The notes below the pieces were generated by a model. That model saw only the letters and a program-made list of their open reading frames with translations. It was not told the DNA's origin and did no database searches. A stretch of 63,841 nucleotides of DNA from Paenibacillus sp. J45TS6 (GTDB lineage: Bacteria; Bacillota; Bacilli; Paenibacillales; Paenibacillaceae). The stretch lies in contig NZ_BOSJ01000021.1 in assembly GCF_018403285.1 (NCBI RefSeq), positions 1 to 63,841 of the forward strand, in the 5' to 3' direction. Within the stretch, counting starts at the first letter, position 1. Every line of letters begins with the position of its first letter. A program made the translations under genes and the position numbers. Positions 8,670 to 17,597 of this stretch are shown one piece after another.

Positions 8670-9553
8670 AATTTCAGGTACAAAAAAGTTTTGATAGTCA
8701 GATACAGACAGGAACACTCTATTTAGTTGCTACACCTATAGGTAATTTAAATGATATGACTTATCGTGCGGTTCAAACATTGAAAGATTGCGACATTATT
8801 GCAGCAGAGGACACAAGGATGACAAGAAAATTACTTAGTCATTTTGAGATTAGTCCAGAGCTTTTATTTAGTTATCATGAACATAATAAGGCTGCAAGTG
8901 GTCCGGAGCTGATACGTTATATAATAGAAGGAAAAAATTTGGCGCTCGTTAGTGATGCAGGAATGCCGGCTATTTCAGACCCTGGTTCTGATCTCGTTGC
9001 GCTGGCAATTGAAGCAGGCATTCCCGTCGTTACTGTACCGGGTGCGAATGCAGCTTTATCTGCTCTCATTGCATCAGGTTTACCTACAGAAAGGTTTACG
9101 TTTATTGGCTTCTTACCGCGTGATAAAAAAGATATGCAAAAGGTTTTAGAAACAGTAGGCTATTCCCAAGGAACGTTAATCTTCTATGAATCTCCGCACC
9201 GCGTACTGAAAACATTAACAGTATTACTTGAGAGTTATGGCAATCGAAAAGTCGTTCTCGCTAGAGAACTGACGAAGCGACATGAGGAATATGTAAGGGG
9301 AAGCATTCAGGAATGTATAGAATGGCTTGAGGAAAATCCACCGATTGGAGAGTACTGTGTCATTGTGGAAGGAATGAGTGCCGAGGAAGAACATACGCTG
9401 CAGAATGAATGGTGGCAAAACCTAGAGTTAGGTCAGCATGTAGAGCATTATGAAAACGAAGGATTATCCCGAAAGGATGCAATGAAAAAAACAGCGTCTG
9501 ATCGTGGATTGTCAAAAAGAGATATCTACAATGCCTTATTAAAAGAAGAATAA
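8666..9553 (+). CDS. rsmI: 16S rRNA 2'-O-ribose C1402 methyltransferase RsmI
   Basis: RsmI methylates the 2'-OH of C1402 in 16S rRNA and fine-tunes decoding. The 295-residue protein has the tetrapyrrole-methylase fold with LYLVATPIGNLNDMT near the N-terminus, AAEDTR, LVSDAGMPAISDPG and FIGFLPR. The C-terminal SRKDAMK and GLSKRDIYNALL motifs are typical. It overlaps yabB by 4 bases and relies on the AGAGGAGG inside the end of yabB. Confidence 0.95.
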   Translation: MKFQVQKSFDSQIQTGTLYLVATPIGNLNDMTYRAVQTLKDCDIIAAEDTRMTRKLLSHFEISPELLFSYHEHNKAASGPELIRYIIEGKNLALVSDAGMPAISDPGSDLVALAIEAGIPVVTVPGANAALSALIASGLPTERFTFIGFLPRDKKDMQKVLETVGYSQGTLIFYESPHRVLKTLTVLLESYGNRKVVLARELTKRHEEYVRGSIQECIEWLEENPPIGEYCVIVEGMSAEEEHTLQNEWWQNLELGQHVEHYENEGLSRKDAMKKTASDRGLSKRDIYNALLKEE

Positions 9554-9566
9554 TGAATTTCAGAAA

Positions 9567-9611
9567 TCAAAAAATGCCTTCACCGGTTACATAGTAACCG
9601 AGGAAGGCATT
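9567..9611 (-). terminator. Convergent terminator between rsmI and abrB
   Basis: AATGCCTT and AAGGCATT pair with an inner CGGTTAC/GTAACCG stem. A six-residue T-run follows only on the minus strand, so it best serves abrB. The stem may also end rsmI transcription. Confidence 0.7.
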
Positions 9612-9750
9612 AAGGATTATAAAAAGGTTAGAGATAACCGTAGTTAAGACTAAAATCAAAAAAAGAAAAGCACTATATATAAAATAGAGAAATCTATAAT
9701 TTAATTTAAAATGATAGCTTTTCTATAGCATCTTTTATAACCAATATTCC

Positions 9751-10005
9751 TTAATTTGTCACAGGTGCAGGGATTTCAGAAATACATTCGTGACAAACAA
9801 TTTTTCCTTTGAAGTAAGTTACGTTCTCTGCATTACCACAGAAGATACAAGCAGGCTCATATTTTTTGAGCATGATGCGCTCTCCATCAACATAAATTTC
9901 CAGAGCGTCTTTTTCTCCGATGCCTAGTGTACGACGCAGCTCGATAGGGATAACCACCCGTCCTAGTTCATCAACTTTTCTTACAATACCTGTAGATTTC
10001 ATCAT
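9751..10005 (-). CDS. abrB: Transition-state regulator AbrB, Cys-rich C-terminal variant
   Basis: AbrB represses post-exponential genes, including sporulation genes, until Spo0A~P turns it off. The first ~50 residues (STGIVRKVDELGRVVIPIEL onward) form the swapped-hairpin DNA-binding domain and closely match B. subtilis AbrB. The last ~33 residues differ from the B. subtilis C-domain: they contain CIFC and CHEC, a CX2C-X14-CX2C pattern that could bind zinc. I chose the start at 10005 (84 aa), where AGGAG lies 10 bases upstream and the protein begins MMKSTG; an open frame continues upstream to 10107 but lacks a ribosome site and family similarity. It is transcribed against its neighbours, from a promoter rich in Spo0A boxes. 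Confidence 0.93.
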   Translation of the reverse strand: MMKSTGIVRKVDELGRVVIPIELRRTLGIGEKDALEIYVDGERIMLKKYEPACIFCGNAENVTYFKGKIVCHECISEIPAPVTN

Positions 10006-10190
10006 AAATTTGTTGCTCCTCTCGCCATCACTTATAATTGCATTATTCGACATTATTTTATCTTTTATGCTAATCATCATACCAACCATTCCCAAATCAG
10101 TCAACATTAAAAATGACTTATTAGATTAATATTTAATGAGCATCTATGAAAAGGACTGGTTTATCTATGATTTTCACTGTCGCTTTTATT

Positions 10191-10219
10191 ATTATAACGC
10201 TTGTCGATTTGGAAATCAA
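10191..10219 (-). promoter_or_regulatory. abrB promoter (sigma-A)
   Basis: On the minus strand TTGATT (10214-10219) and TATAAT (10191-10196) are separated by 17 bases. This gives an abrB leader of about 180 nt. A Spo0A-box-like TGTCGAT lies inside the spacer, suited to repression. Confidence 0.75.
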
Positions 10220-10292
10220 AACTATAGCCTAATTCGACACAAAATGTCGTAAAATGTCGAAAAAAATAATAAATAGTTGACTATAAGTCGAA
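10202..10292. promoter_or_regulatory. Cluster of Spo0A boxes upstream of abrB
   Basis: Two perfect 0A boxes (TGTCGAA) occur: 10233-10239 on the minus strand and 10255-10261 on the plus strand. Near matches lie at 10202-10208 (TGTCGAT), 10245-10251 (TGTCGTA) and 10286-10292 (AGTCGAA). B. subtilis abrB is repressed by Spo0A~P through such boxes, so the same control is inferred here. The boxes lie between abrB and the divergent HD-protein gene and could affect both. Confidence 0.75.
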
Positions 10293-10354
10293 ATTGTTGT
10301 AAGGGTTGCGCGCAATTGAATTTTAATTCATTATCTTGAGGAGGATTGAGACAT

Positions 10355-11635
10355 ATGCAACTAAAACTAACTGAAGAAAAGGTTTTTAAAGATCCAGTTC
10401 ATAATTATGTGCATGTTAAAGATCCGATTATCTGGCAGCTAATCAATACCCCTGAATTTCAACGTCTTCGTCGAATTAGACAGCTGGGGACTTCCTATCT
10501 GACTTTTCATGGAGCTGAACATAGCCGTTTCTCCCATTCGCTCGGTGTTTATGAAATTACGAGAAAAATTATTTCGCAATTTGAGCGAAGTGGTTATACA
10601 GACTGGCCAACAGAAGAGAAACTTGTCGCACTTTGTGCGGCTCTGCTGCATGATGTGGGTCATGGACCTTTTTCACATTCTATAGAAGAAGCATTTGATA
10701 TGAACCATGAAGAGTGGACATGTAAAATTATTATGGGAGATACGGAGATTGGGGCGATTCTAAGAACGGTTGCACCTGATTTTCCAGAGAAGATAGCTTC
10801 TGTCATTGAAAAGACCTACGATAAACCAATTGTAGTAAACCTTGTGTCGAGTCCACTTGATGCAGATCGTATGGATTATTTATTACGAGATGCTTATTAC
10901 ACGGGGGTAAACTATGGCACGATTGACCTCGATCGAATCCTAAGAATGTTGCGTCCGTATCATGGCAGGGTTGTCGTAAAGGATTCAGGAATGCATGCGG
11001 TAGAAGATTATCTAATGGCTCGTTATCAAATGTATTGGCAAGTATATTTTCATCCTGTAACCCGCAGTTCAGAAATTATTCTTCGTCAAATCTTTAGAAG
11101 AGCAAAAGAGCTTGTTCAAAGCGAATATTCATTCGGTTTTATGTTACCCTCACTCCTTTCCCTCATTAAAGGGAATATTACGGTACAAGAATATCTTCGT
11201 ATTGATGAGTCCATTATACAAACTGCATTTAACCAGTGGACTGAAGAGAAGGATGAATTGCTACGAGATCTATGTACGCGATTTCTAGATCGAAAACTGT
11301 ATAAATATGTAGAAGTGGATCTTATGTCAGCTGATGAAATCACGGAAATCACACAGGCTTTTGAAGATGTGGGCCTTAATCCAGAGTATGACCTGGAAAT
11401 TGATTTTCCATCTGATCTGCCGTATGATGTGTTTCGTCCGGATGATGAGGATAGCCAAAAGCAAATTATTATCATCGACAAACAAGAACGTCTACGCGAT
11501 ATCTCAGAAGTATCTGAAATCGTTCGGTCCATCAGCGGCATTCAGCGAGGCAAGTACCATCTATACTTTCCAGAAGAAAAAGTGAGGACAGTTCTTGGTC
11601 AACTACCACCTCAAATCGCAAAAATATTTTCCTAA
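10355..11635 (+). CDS. HD-domain phosphohydrolase (YwfO-like)
   Basis: This 426-residue protein belongs to the dGTPase/SAMHD1-like HD phosphohydrolases. The metal-binding residues are visible in order: HSRFSHSLG (first His), LLHDVGHGPFSH (HD pair), and DADRMDYL (final Asp). B. subtilis YwfO has the same length and layout, and related enzymes hydrolyse dNTPs; the substrate here is unknown. ATG 10355 was chosen because TGAGGAGGA lies 9 bases upstream; TTG 10346 overlaps that site. In B. subtilis metS occupies this place between abrB and tatD, so this is a lineage-specific arrangement. Confidence 0.85.
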   Translation: MQLKLTEEKVFKDPVHNYVHVKDPIIWQLINTPEFQRLRRIRQLGTSYLTFHGAEHSRFSHSLGVYEITRKIISQFERSGYTDWPTEEKLVALCAALLHDVGHGPFSHSIEEAFDMNHEEWTCKIIMGDTEIGAILRTVAPDFPEKIASVIEKTYDKPIVVNLVSSPLDADRMDYLLRDAYYTGVNYGTIDLDRILRMLRPYHGRVVVKDSGMHAVEDYLMARYQMYWQVYFHPVTRSSEIILRQIFRRAKELVQSEYSFGFMLPSLLSLIKGNITVQEYLRIDESIIQTAFNQWTEEKDELLRDLCTRFLDRKLYKYVEVDLMSADEITEITQAFEDVGLNPEYDLEIDFPSDLPYDVFRPDDEDSQKQIIIIDKQERLRDISEVSEIVRSISGIQRGKYHLYFPEEKVRTVLGQLPPQIAKIFS

Positions 11636-11695
11636 GCATGTAATGTTCTTTAGAATAGATACTTTTCATTCATAGCAAGAGAGGAGCACAAAACG

Positions 11696-12460
11696 ATGTT
11701 ATTTGACACACATACGCATTTAGATGCAGCAGAATTTGACAACGATCGAGAAGAAGTAATCCAGCGTGCTCTCGATGCGGGAGTAACTCGGATGGTAAAT
11801 ATCGGTTTTAACCGCGAAACGATACCGACAACCATGGAACTTGTCGAAAAGTACGATTTCATCTATGGAGCTGTTGGCTGGCATCCGGTAGATGCTATTA
11901 CGATGAAGGATGGAGACCTGGAGTGGATCGCTTCTTTGTGTGAGCATGAGAAAGTGGTAGCAATCGGGGAGATTGGACTAGACTACCACTGGGATACTTC
12001 TCCAAAAGACATTCAGCATACGGTTTTACGGCGTCAAATTGGACTTGCTAGAGAAATCAGCATGCCGATTATAATTCATAATCGAGATGCTCATGAGGAT
12101 ATAGTTAAAATCCTGCGTGAAGAAAAAGCCCATGAGGTCGGCGGGATCATGCACTCTTTCTCAGGAAGCTGGGAAACGGCACAAATGTGTCTTGATATGG
12201 GATTCCATCTTTCGTTTGGGGGCCCTATCACTTTTAAGAATGCGAAACAGCCGAAAGAGGTACTTGCCAAGGTACCTATGGATCGATTGTTGATTGAGAC
12301 GGACTCTCCATACCTGACACCACATCCATATCGCGGAAAGCGAAATGAAACGGGACATGTGGCGCTCGTGGCAGAAGCTGCAGCGTCTTTAAAAGGGGTA
12401 TCTGTAGAGGAAATCGGGCAGATTACGACTCAAAATGCACTGGAACTATTTGGAATATAG
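11696..12460 (+). CDS. tatD: TatD family metal-dependent DNase
   Basis: TatD-family enzymes are TIM-barrel hydrolases with 3'-5' exonuclease activity and roles in DNA repair. The 254-residue protein has the N-terminal metal motif HTHLD (His6 and His8), GEIGLDYHW, IIHNRDAHED, and the C-terminal LLIETDSPYLTP with the catalytic Asp. GAGAGGAGC lies before the ATG. This is yabD in B. subtilis, in the same position upstream of yabE. Confidence 0.93.
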   Translation: MLFDTHTHLDAAEFDNDREEVIQRALDAGVTRMVNIGFNRETIPTTMELVEKYDFIYGAVGWHPVDAITMKDGDLEWIASLCEHEKVVAIGEIGLDYHWDTSPKDIQHTVLRRQIGLAREISMPIIIHNRDAHEDIVKILREEKAHEVGGIMHSFSGSWETAQMCLDMGFHLSFGGPITFKNAKQPKEVLAKVPMDRLLIETDSPYLTPHPYRGKRNETGHVALVAEAAASLKGVSVEEIGQITTQNALELFGI

Positions 12461-12631
12461 TTCATATTTGGAGCAAAACAGATGAAATAGTGAGTAAACA
12501 AGAGCGATTCACCTTTTTGGAAGGCTTTTCACGTGTTTATTACAAAGTTTTAACCATTTATTTAGAAAAACGTACTTGAATACGGCTTTACAACATGCAT
12601 ACAAACAGGATATCATCGTCTCAGTGAAATG

Positions 12632-12659
12632 TTGAAATATTCACTTCGTGTGTTATTCT
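12632..12659 (+). promoter_or_regulatory. Promoter driving the ydaO riboswitch
   Basis: TTGAAA (12632-12637) and TATTCT (12654-12659) are separated by 16 bases. The predicted start, near 12666, falls right at the 5' edge of the riboswitch aptamer. Confidence 0.55.
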
Positions 12660-12664
12660 CGCTG

Positions 12665-12870
12665 AATTCTTCAAAAACCGAAGAGCGGGGGAACCAATAA
12701 GTTGGTCTTATAAGCTTGTAGCTTTATACTTTAGACCATCATATTTGATTTCATTTTGAGTCTTGGGGTGAAGGAAAAGGCACTAGCCATGAGCTAATGA
12801 CCTGATCCAGGGCGACTCTTGCGTCCCAATCCGACAGCTAACTCCGTAAGCGTATAAAGAGGTAAACTCG
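12665..12870 (+). ncRNA. ydaO/yuaA c-di-AMP riboswitch
   Basis: The sequence has the conserved blocks of the ydaO-type aptamer: AGAGCGGGGGAACC near the 5' end, TTGGGGTGAA in the middle, and ATCCGACAGCTAACTCCGTAAGC near the 3' end in shorter conserved pieces. This class senses cyclic-di-AMP and turns expression off when it is bound. It is found widely upstream of cell-wall hydrolases and potassium transporters. Here it precedes an RpfB/YabE-like 3D-domain protein, with a terminator between them. Confidence 0.92.
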
Positions 12871-12909
12871 CGTTTGATGTTTCCGGTTATTCTTATGATC
12901 TTATCCGGA

Positions 12910-12955
12910 AGCCATGAGAGAGCTCCTCATAAACTCTCTACTGGCTTTTTGTTTT
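12910..12955 (+). terminator. Riboswitch expression-platform terminator
   Basis: AGCCA and TGGCT plus an inner AGAGAG/CTCTCT stem are followed by five T residues, then G and four more. It lies 40 bases after the aptamer, as expected for a terminator formed when c-di-AMP is bound. Confidence 0.85.
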
Positions 12956-13009
12956 AGGAGAATAAAAGTTACAACCTCGTCATACTGTTGGTTAACAGGA
13001 GGAAACATC

Positions 13010-13054
13010 ATGCCGCGAAGAGTGGCACATGGTGCAGAAACAGAAGCAATCTGA
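13010..13054 (+). CDS. Possible 14-residue leader peptide before the 3D protein
   Basis: A 14-codon frame (MPRRVAHGAETEAI) begins 9 bases after a strong AGGAGG. It lies between the riboswitch terminator and the main gene. The ribosome site is as good as that of the main gene, so it is likely to be translated, but I recognise no function. Confidence 0.4.
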   Translation: MPRRVAHGAETEAI

Positions 13055-13137
13055 TTCTGTATACAAATGTTATAGTCGCGTCAAAATACAATCATGCATT
13101 ACTCTTGACGGCGGGACTACGAAGGAGGACGGAGTAA

Positions 13138-14340
13138 GTGGGAAATTTCCAACCAGAGGAGACCCATGAGTCACCATCATCCAGCAAGTCTTACGCGTTG
13201 CGATGGAAGCATGAGAATCTGCGTCAAATGATATTAGTCGCAATCTTCTCAATCGCACTGTTAGTTATGGTCTCTCTTATTGTTTACAGTCAGGGAGGTA
13301 AGGAAATTTCACTAGTCGTGGATGGCAAGGTCCAAACGCTGGAAACTCGTGAGGGTATGCTTAATGAAGTGCTGGATGAGCATGCAATCACAGTAAGCCC
13401 CCATGATGAGATTTCGATGCCGCTGAATGGAGCAATCGAAGATGGAGATCAAGTTACCATTAAACGAGCTGTTGCCGTGAACGTAACAGCAGATGGAAAA
13501 ACGGAACAAATTTATACGACAAAGGATACAGTCCAGGAAGCGCTTCAAAATGAGGGCGTGAAGGTATCAGAAGATGATAAAGTATATCCTTCTGTGGACA
13601 CCGCGGTGAAAGCAGATCTTAATATTAAAATTGTCCGGGTAGCGAAACAAACGGCAAAACAAGAAGTTGCGATTCCTTATAAAGTAATCAAAACTGCTGA
13701 CCCTAGCTTGTACAAAGGGGATAACCGCGTAATACAAAATGGGCAAGAAGGTGTGATGGTTCAAACCATCGAGAAAGTGTTCCAGGATGGTAAATTGGTA
13801 TCCAAGAAAATGACAGGCAAGACCGTTTCGAAGAATCGTGTCGATAAGGTCATTGCTGTCGGGTCCAAGAAAAAGCCGGAGCCTAAACCTGAACCTAAGC
13901 CCGAGACACTTGTGGCAGCAGCTAGTACATCAAATGTAAGTAACAAATCTTTATCAGATAAAGTGAAGAAGGTATCTTCCTCTTCTTCAAGCAGTGATAC
14001 AATAACGAAAGACGGCGTTTCTTTTAAAGCGAAAAAAGTACTTAATAATGTTTCTATGACAGCTTATTCTTCGGAAGAAGAAGGCATAGGAACAAAAACA
14101 GCATCCGGTACTCGTGTACAGGAAGGTCGCACAATTGCTGTTGATCCAAATGTGATACCACTTGGATGGTGGGTTTATATTGAAGGCGTCGGGTTCCGCC
14201 GTGCTGAAGATACGGGCGGTGCTATTAAAGGAAATAAAATAGACGTCTATTATGACAGTCTGGACCAAGCCTTGACTTTTGGCCGTAAAAAGGGAAAAAC
14301 CGTGTATGTCATTGGTCCTGTGAAGCCGGAACTGAACTAA
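13138..14340 (+). CDS. RpfB/YabE-like cell-wall protein with DUF348, G5 and 3D domains
   Basis: This 400-residue protein is probably a peptidoglycan hydrolase acting outside the membrane. It has a membrane anchor at residues ~31-52, two ubiquitin-like DUF348 repeats (about 55-160), a G5 domain (about 165-245), a Pro/Glu/Lys and Ser-rich linker (PEPKPEPKPE, then a Ser run), and a C-terminal 3D domain with TAYSSEEEG, SGTRVQEGRTIAVDP and EDTGGAIKGNKIDVYY, which holds the three catalytic Asp residues. It starts at GTG 13138 behind AAGGAGGACGG. The c-di-AMP riboswitch upstream suggests that it is made when c-di-AMP is low, as for YuaA-type hydrolases. Confidence 0.88.
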   Translation: MGNFQPEETHESPSSSKSYALRWKHENLRQMILVAIFSIALLVMVSLIVYSQGGKEISLVVDGKVQTLETREGMLNEVLDEHAITVSPHDEISMPLNGAIEDGDQVTIKRAVAVNVTADGKTEQIYTTKDTVQEALQNEGVKVSEDDKVYPSVDTAVKADLNIKIVRVAKQTAKQEVAIPYKVIKTADPSLYKGDNRVIQNGQEGVMVQTIEKVFQDGKLVSKKMTGKTVSKNRVDKVIAVGSKKKPEPKPEPKPETLVAAASTSNVSNKSLSDKVKKVSSSSSSSDTITKDGVSFKAKKVLNNVSMTAYSSEEEGIGTKTASGTRVQEGRTIAVDPNVIPLGWWVYIEGVGFRRAEDTGGAIKGNKIDVYYDSLDQALTFGRKKGKTVYVIGPVKPELN

Positions 14341-14375
14341 AATATAATTTACAATGCATCACTAATGCTATAGTA

Positions 14376-14404
14376 TTAACAACATGATTCGGTGATGCTA
14401 TATA
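14376..14404 (+). promoter_or_regulatory. Promoter upstream of rnmV
   Basis: TTAACA (14376-14381) and TATATA (14399-14404) are separated by 17 bases. The transcript would meet a terminator at 14454-14482 before reaching rnmV. Confidence 0.5.
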
Positions 14405-14453
14405 AGGTGAACGGAAGTTTAGACCACAGGTCTATCGTTTGCCTCTTACATGC

Positions 14454-14482
14454 AGAAGAGGAAATTTTCCTCTTCTCTTTTT
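14454..14482 (+). terminator. Terminator or attenuator between the 3D-protein gene and rnmV
   Basis: AGAAGAGGAAA and TTTTCCTCTTCT form an 11-bp stem with almost no loop, followed by a short T-run. It may end the upstream gene's transcript, or attenuate the rnmV transcript that begins near 14411. Confidence 0.8.
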
Positions 14483-14506
14483 GTTTAGAAAGGAAGACAA
14501 GCGGTC

Positions 14507-15947
<1,441 letters not shown>

Positions 15948-15999
15948 ACTTATATTTCGCTGCGAAGATCTAAGAATCCATATTTTTTATCACCTACGA

Positions 16000-16027
16000 A
16001 CCAAAGCAGGGGGATGCCCATACCATA
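16000..16027 (+). promoter_or_regulatory. Possible sigma-K promoter for yabG
   Basis: CATACCATA (16019-16027) matches the sigma-K -10 CATANNNTA exactly, and an AC dinucleotide lies 17 bases upstream. B. subtilis yabG is sigma-K dependent. The predicted start is so close to the ribosome site that the leader would be only about 15 nt. Confidence 0.4.
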
Positions 16028-16048
16028 GGGTTAGAGGTGATAATGTTG

Positions 16049-16957
16049 ATGAATTTAGGAGACTTGGTCATTCGGAAGTCGTACGGTGGTGACGTTACTT
16101 TCCGGGTAGAGGGCCTCCAGGAGGATAAAGCGGTGATTAAAGGAACCGAGTTTAGGCTTCTTGCCGATTCCCCCCTGGATGATCTGGTGAAAGTGCCGTA
16201 CGAACCAGAGACGAAAAAAACAAGATTGGCTCATATTAAAGCCAATGAATCGTATTCGCTGCTTCAGCAGCATCGCAAGGAACAGGCGCAGCGTAATCAG
16301 GCAGGGCTTATTGATGATTGGAACCATACAGCAGTAAAGGCAGAAACTCCTTCGTATTTTGAGATGCCAGGTAAGGTGTTGCATTTGGATGGTGACCCCA
16401 ATTACTTAAAGAAAAGTATGGCACTTTACGAAAGGCTGCGTGTACCGGCTGAAGGACATTTTGTACATGAAGGATCTATGGCAGATACTCTTTACCGCTT
16501 ACTGCCGCGTTCCCGTCCAGACATTGTTGTTATTACAGGACATGATGGCGTTTTGAAGAGTAGGCAGCCGTATGATCTATACAACATCAATCATTATAAA
16601 AACTCAGCTAATTTCATTGCTGCTATACAAGTAGCAAGACAATATGAGTGGCATCTTGATGCACTCACTATTGTGGCGGGGGCATGTCAGTCTCATTTTG
16701 AGGCGCTGATCCGTGCGGGTGCTAATTTTGCTAGTTCACCTAGCCGAGTACTTATTCATGCTCTTGATCCGGTATACGTCGCGGCTAAGGCTGCTTTTAC
16801 TTCTGTCAAAGATACAATGAATATGAATGACATCGTTCATCATACTATTACAGGAAGTGAAGGAATAGGCGGTCTTGAATCCAAAGGAAGTTACCGAATC
16901 GGCCTGCCTCCATTACAAGATTTATCGACTTTAAAGGTTACGCCGGCGGCAATCTAA
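16049..16957 (+). CDS. yabG: Sporulation-specific protease YabG
   Basis: YabG is a mother-cell cysteine protease that trims spore coat proteins and prepares them for cross-linking. The 302-residue product follows the family throughout: MNLGDLVIRKSYGGD at the N-terminus, VLHLDGDPNYLKKS, DIVVITGHDG (with the catalytic His) and IVAGACQSHFEALI (with the catalytic Cys). ATG 16049 was chosen as AGAGGTGA lies 9 bases upstream; ATG 16043 and GTG 16037 are in frame but crowd that site. A terminator follows. Confidence 0.93.
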   Translation: MNLGDLVIRKSYGGDVTFRVEGLQEDKAVIKGTEFRLLADSPLDDLVKVPYEPETKKTRLAHIKANESYSLLQQHRKEQAQRNQAGLIDDWNHTAVKAETPSYFEMPGKVLHLDGDPNYLKKSMALYERLRVPAEGHFVHEGSMADTLYRLLPRSRPDIVVITGHDGVLKSRQPYDLYNINHYKNSANFIAAIQVARQYEWHLDALTIVAGACQSHFEALIRAGANFASSPSRVLIHALDPVYVAAKAAFTSVKDTMNMNDIVHHTITGSEGIGGLESKGSYRIGLPPLQDLSTLKVTPAAI

Positions 16958-16989
16958 AATCTGTGAATGAATCTTTTGAAGCTTTCTTG

Positions 16990-17023
16990 AGAACAGATTC
17001 CTTTAATGGAATCTGTTCTTTTA
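16990..17023 (+). terminator. yabG terminator
   Basis: AGAACAGATTCC and GGAATCTGTTCT form a perfect 12-bp stem with a 6-base loop, followed by TTTTATTT. Confidence 0.93.
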
Positions 17024-17108
17024 TTTCATATAACAACATACTAACAAAATGAGCGGCAATATTTCATAAAAATGATTTGAATAAATTTAGATTTCGCTAA
17101 AAAATTCG

Positions 17109-17138
17109 TTGACAACATATTTTTGATACTGATATAAT
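17109..17138 (+). promoter_or_regulatory. veg promoter P1
   Basis: TTGACA (17109-17114) and TATAAT (17133-17138) are both perfect consensus, with an 18-base spacer. Confidence 0.85.
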
Positions 17139-17150
17139 TATTTATTTAAT

Positions 17151-17179
17151 TTGACAATACATATGAAACGTTGTATAAT
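17151..17179 (+). promoter_or_regulatory. veg promoter P2
   Basis: TTGACA (17151-17156) and TATAAT (17174-17179) are perfect consensus, with the ideal 17-base spacer. It lies 13 bases after P1. B. subtilis veg is known for very strong vegetative promoters. Confidence 0.92.
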
Positions 17180-17209
17180 GGACAAGAGGAAAGAGGTGGT
17201 CGTTACACG

Positions 17210-17488
17210 ATGGCTAAAAATACGCTATTGGATATTAAACGAAGTCTCGACGCTCACGTTGGTCAGAAGATCTTGCTTCGTGCGAACGGCGGACGCCGTA
17301 AGACAATTGAGCGGACCGGTGTACTCGAAGAAACGTACCCTTCTGTTTTTATTGTCAAGCTAGATCAAGAACAACAAACGTTTAAACGAGTGTCTTACAG
17401 TTACGCCGATATTTTAACTGAATCTGTACAAGTTTCAATTTTTGATCCTGAGCAGGTTGCAAGTGAAATATCGTATACCGAAGTGTAG
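17210..17488 (+). CDS. veg: Veg protein
   Basis: Veg is a small, abundant cytoplasmic protein of Bacillota; in B. subtilis it stimulates biofilm formation, apparently by countering SinR. The 92-residue product matches the family along its length: [32 protein letters not shown] and [19 protein letters not shown] 17210 follows AAGAGGTGG by 10 bases; an upstream in-frame extension has no support. Tandem consensus promoters lie just upstream and a terminator follows. Confidence 0.95.
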   Translation: MAKNTLLDIKRSLDAHVGQKILLRANGGRRKTIERTGVLEETYPSVFIVKLDQEQQTFKRVSYSYADILTESVQVSIFDPEQVASEISYTEV

Positions 17489-17505
17489 GCATGATTTTTG
17501 TAAGG

Positions 17506-17543
17506 TGGTCTTATCCTGTTTAGCAGGGTGAGGCCATTTTTTT
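17506..17543 (+). terminator. veg terminator
   Basis: TGGTCTTATCCTG pairs imperfectly with CAGGGTGAGGCCA, followed by seven T residues. Confidence 0.88.
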
Positions 17544-17597
17544 GTATGAGGAGAAGTTTTAGGAGAACGTCGCGTCTTTATAGTGACAAGTGTCAAT

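Noticed and set aside
13861-13990. Low-complexity stretch in the 3D-domain gene as a foreign insertion
   Set aside because: Pro/Glu/Lys and Ser linkers are common in cell-wall proteins and the frame continues unbroken on both sides.
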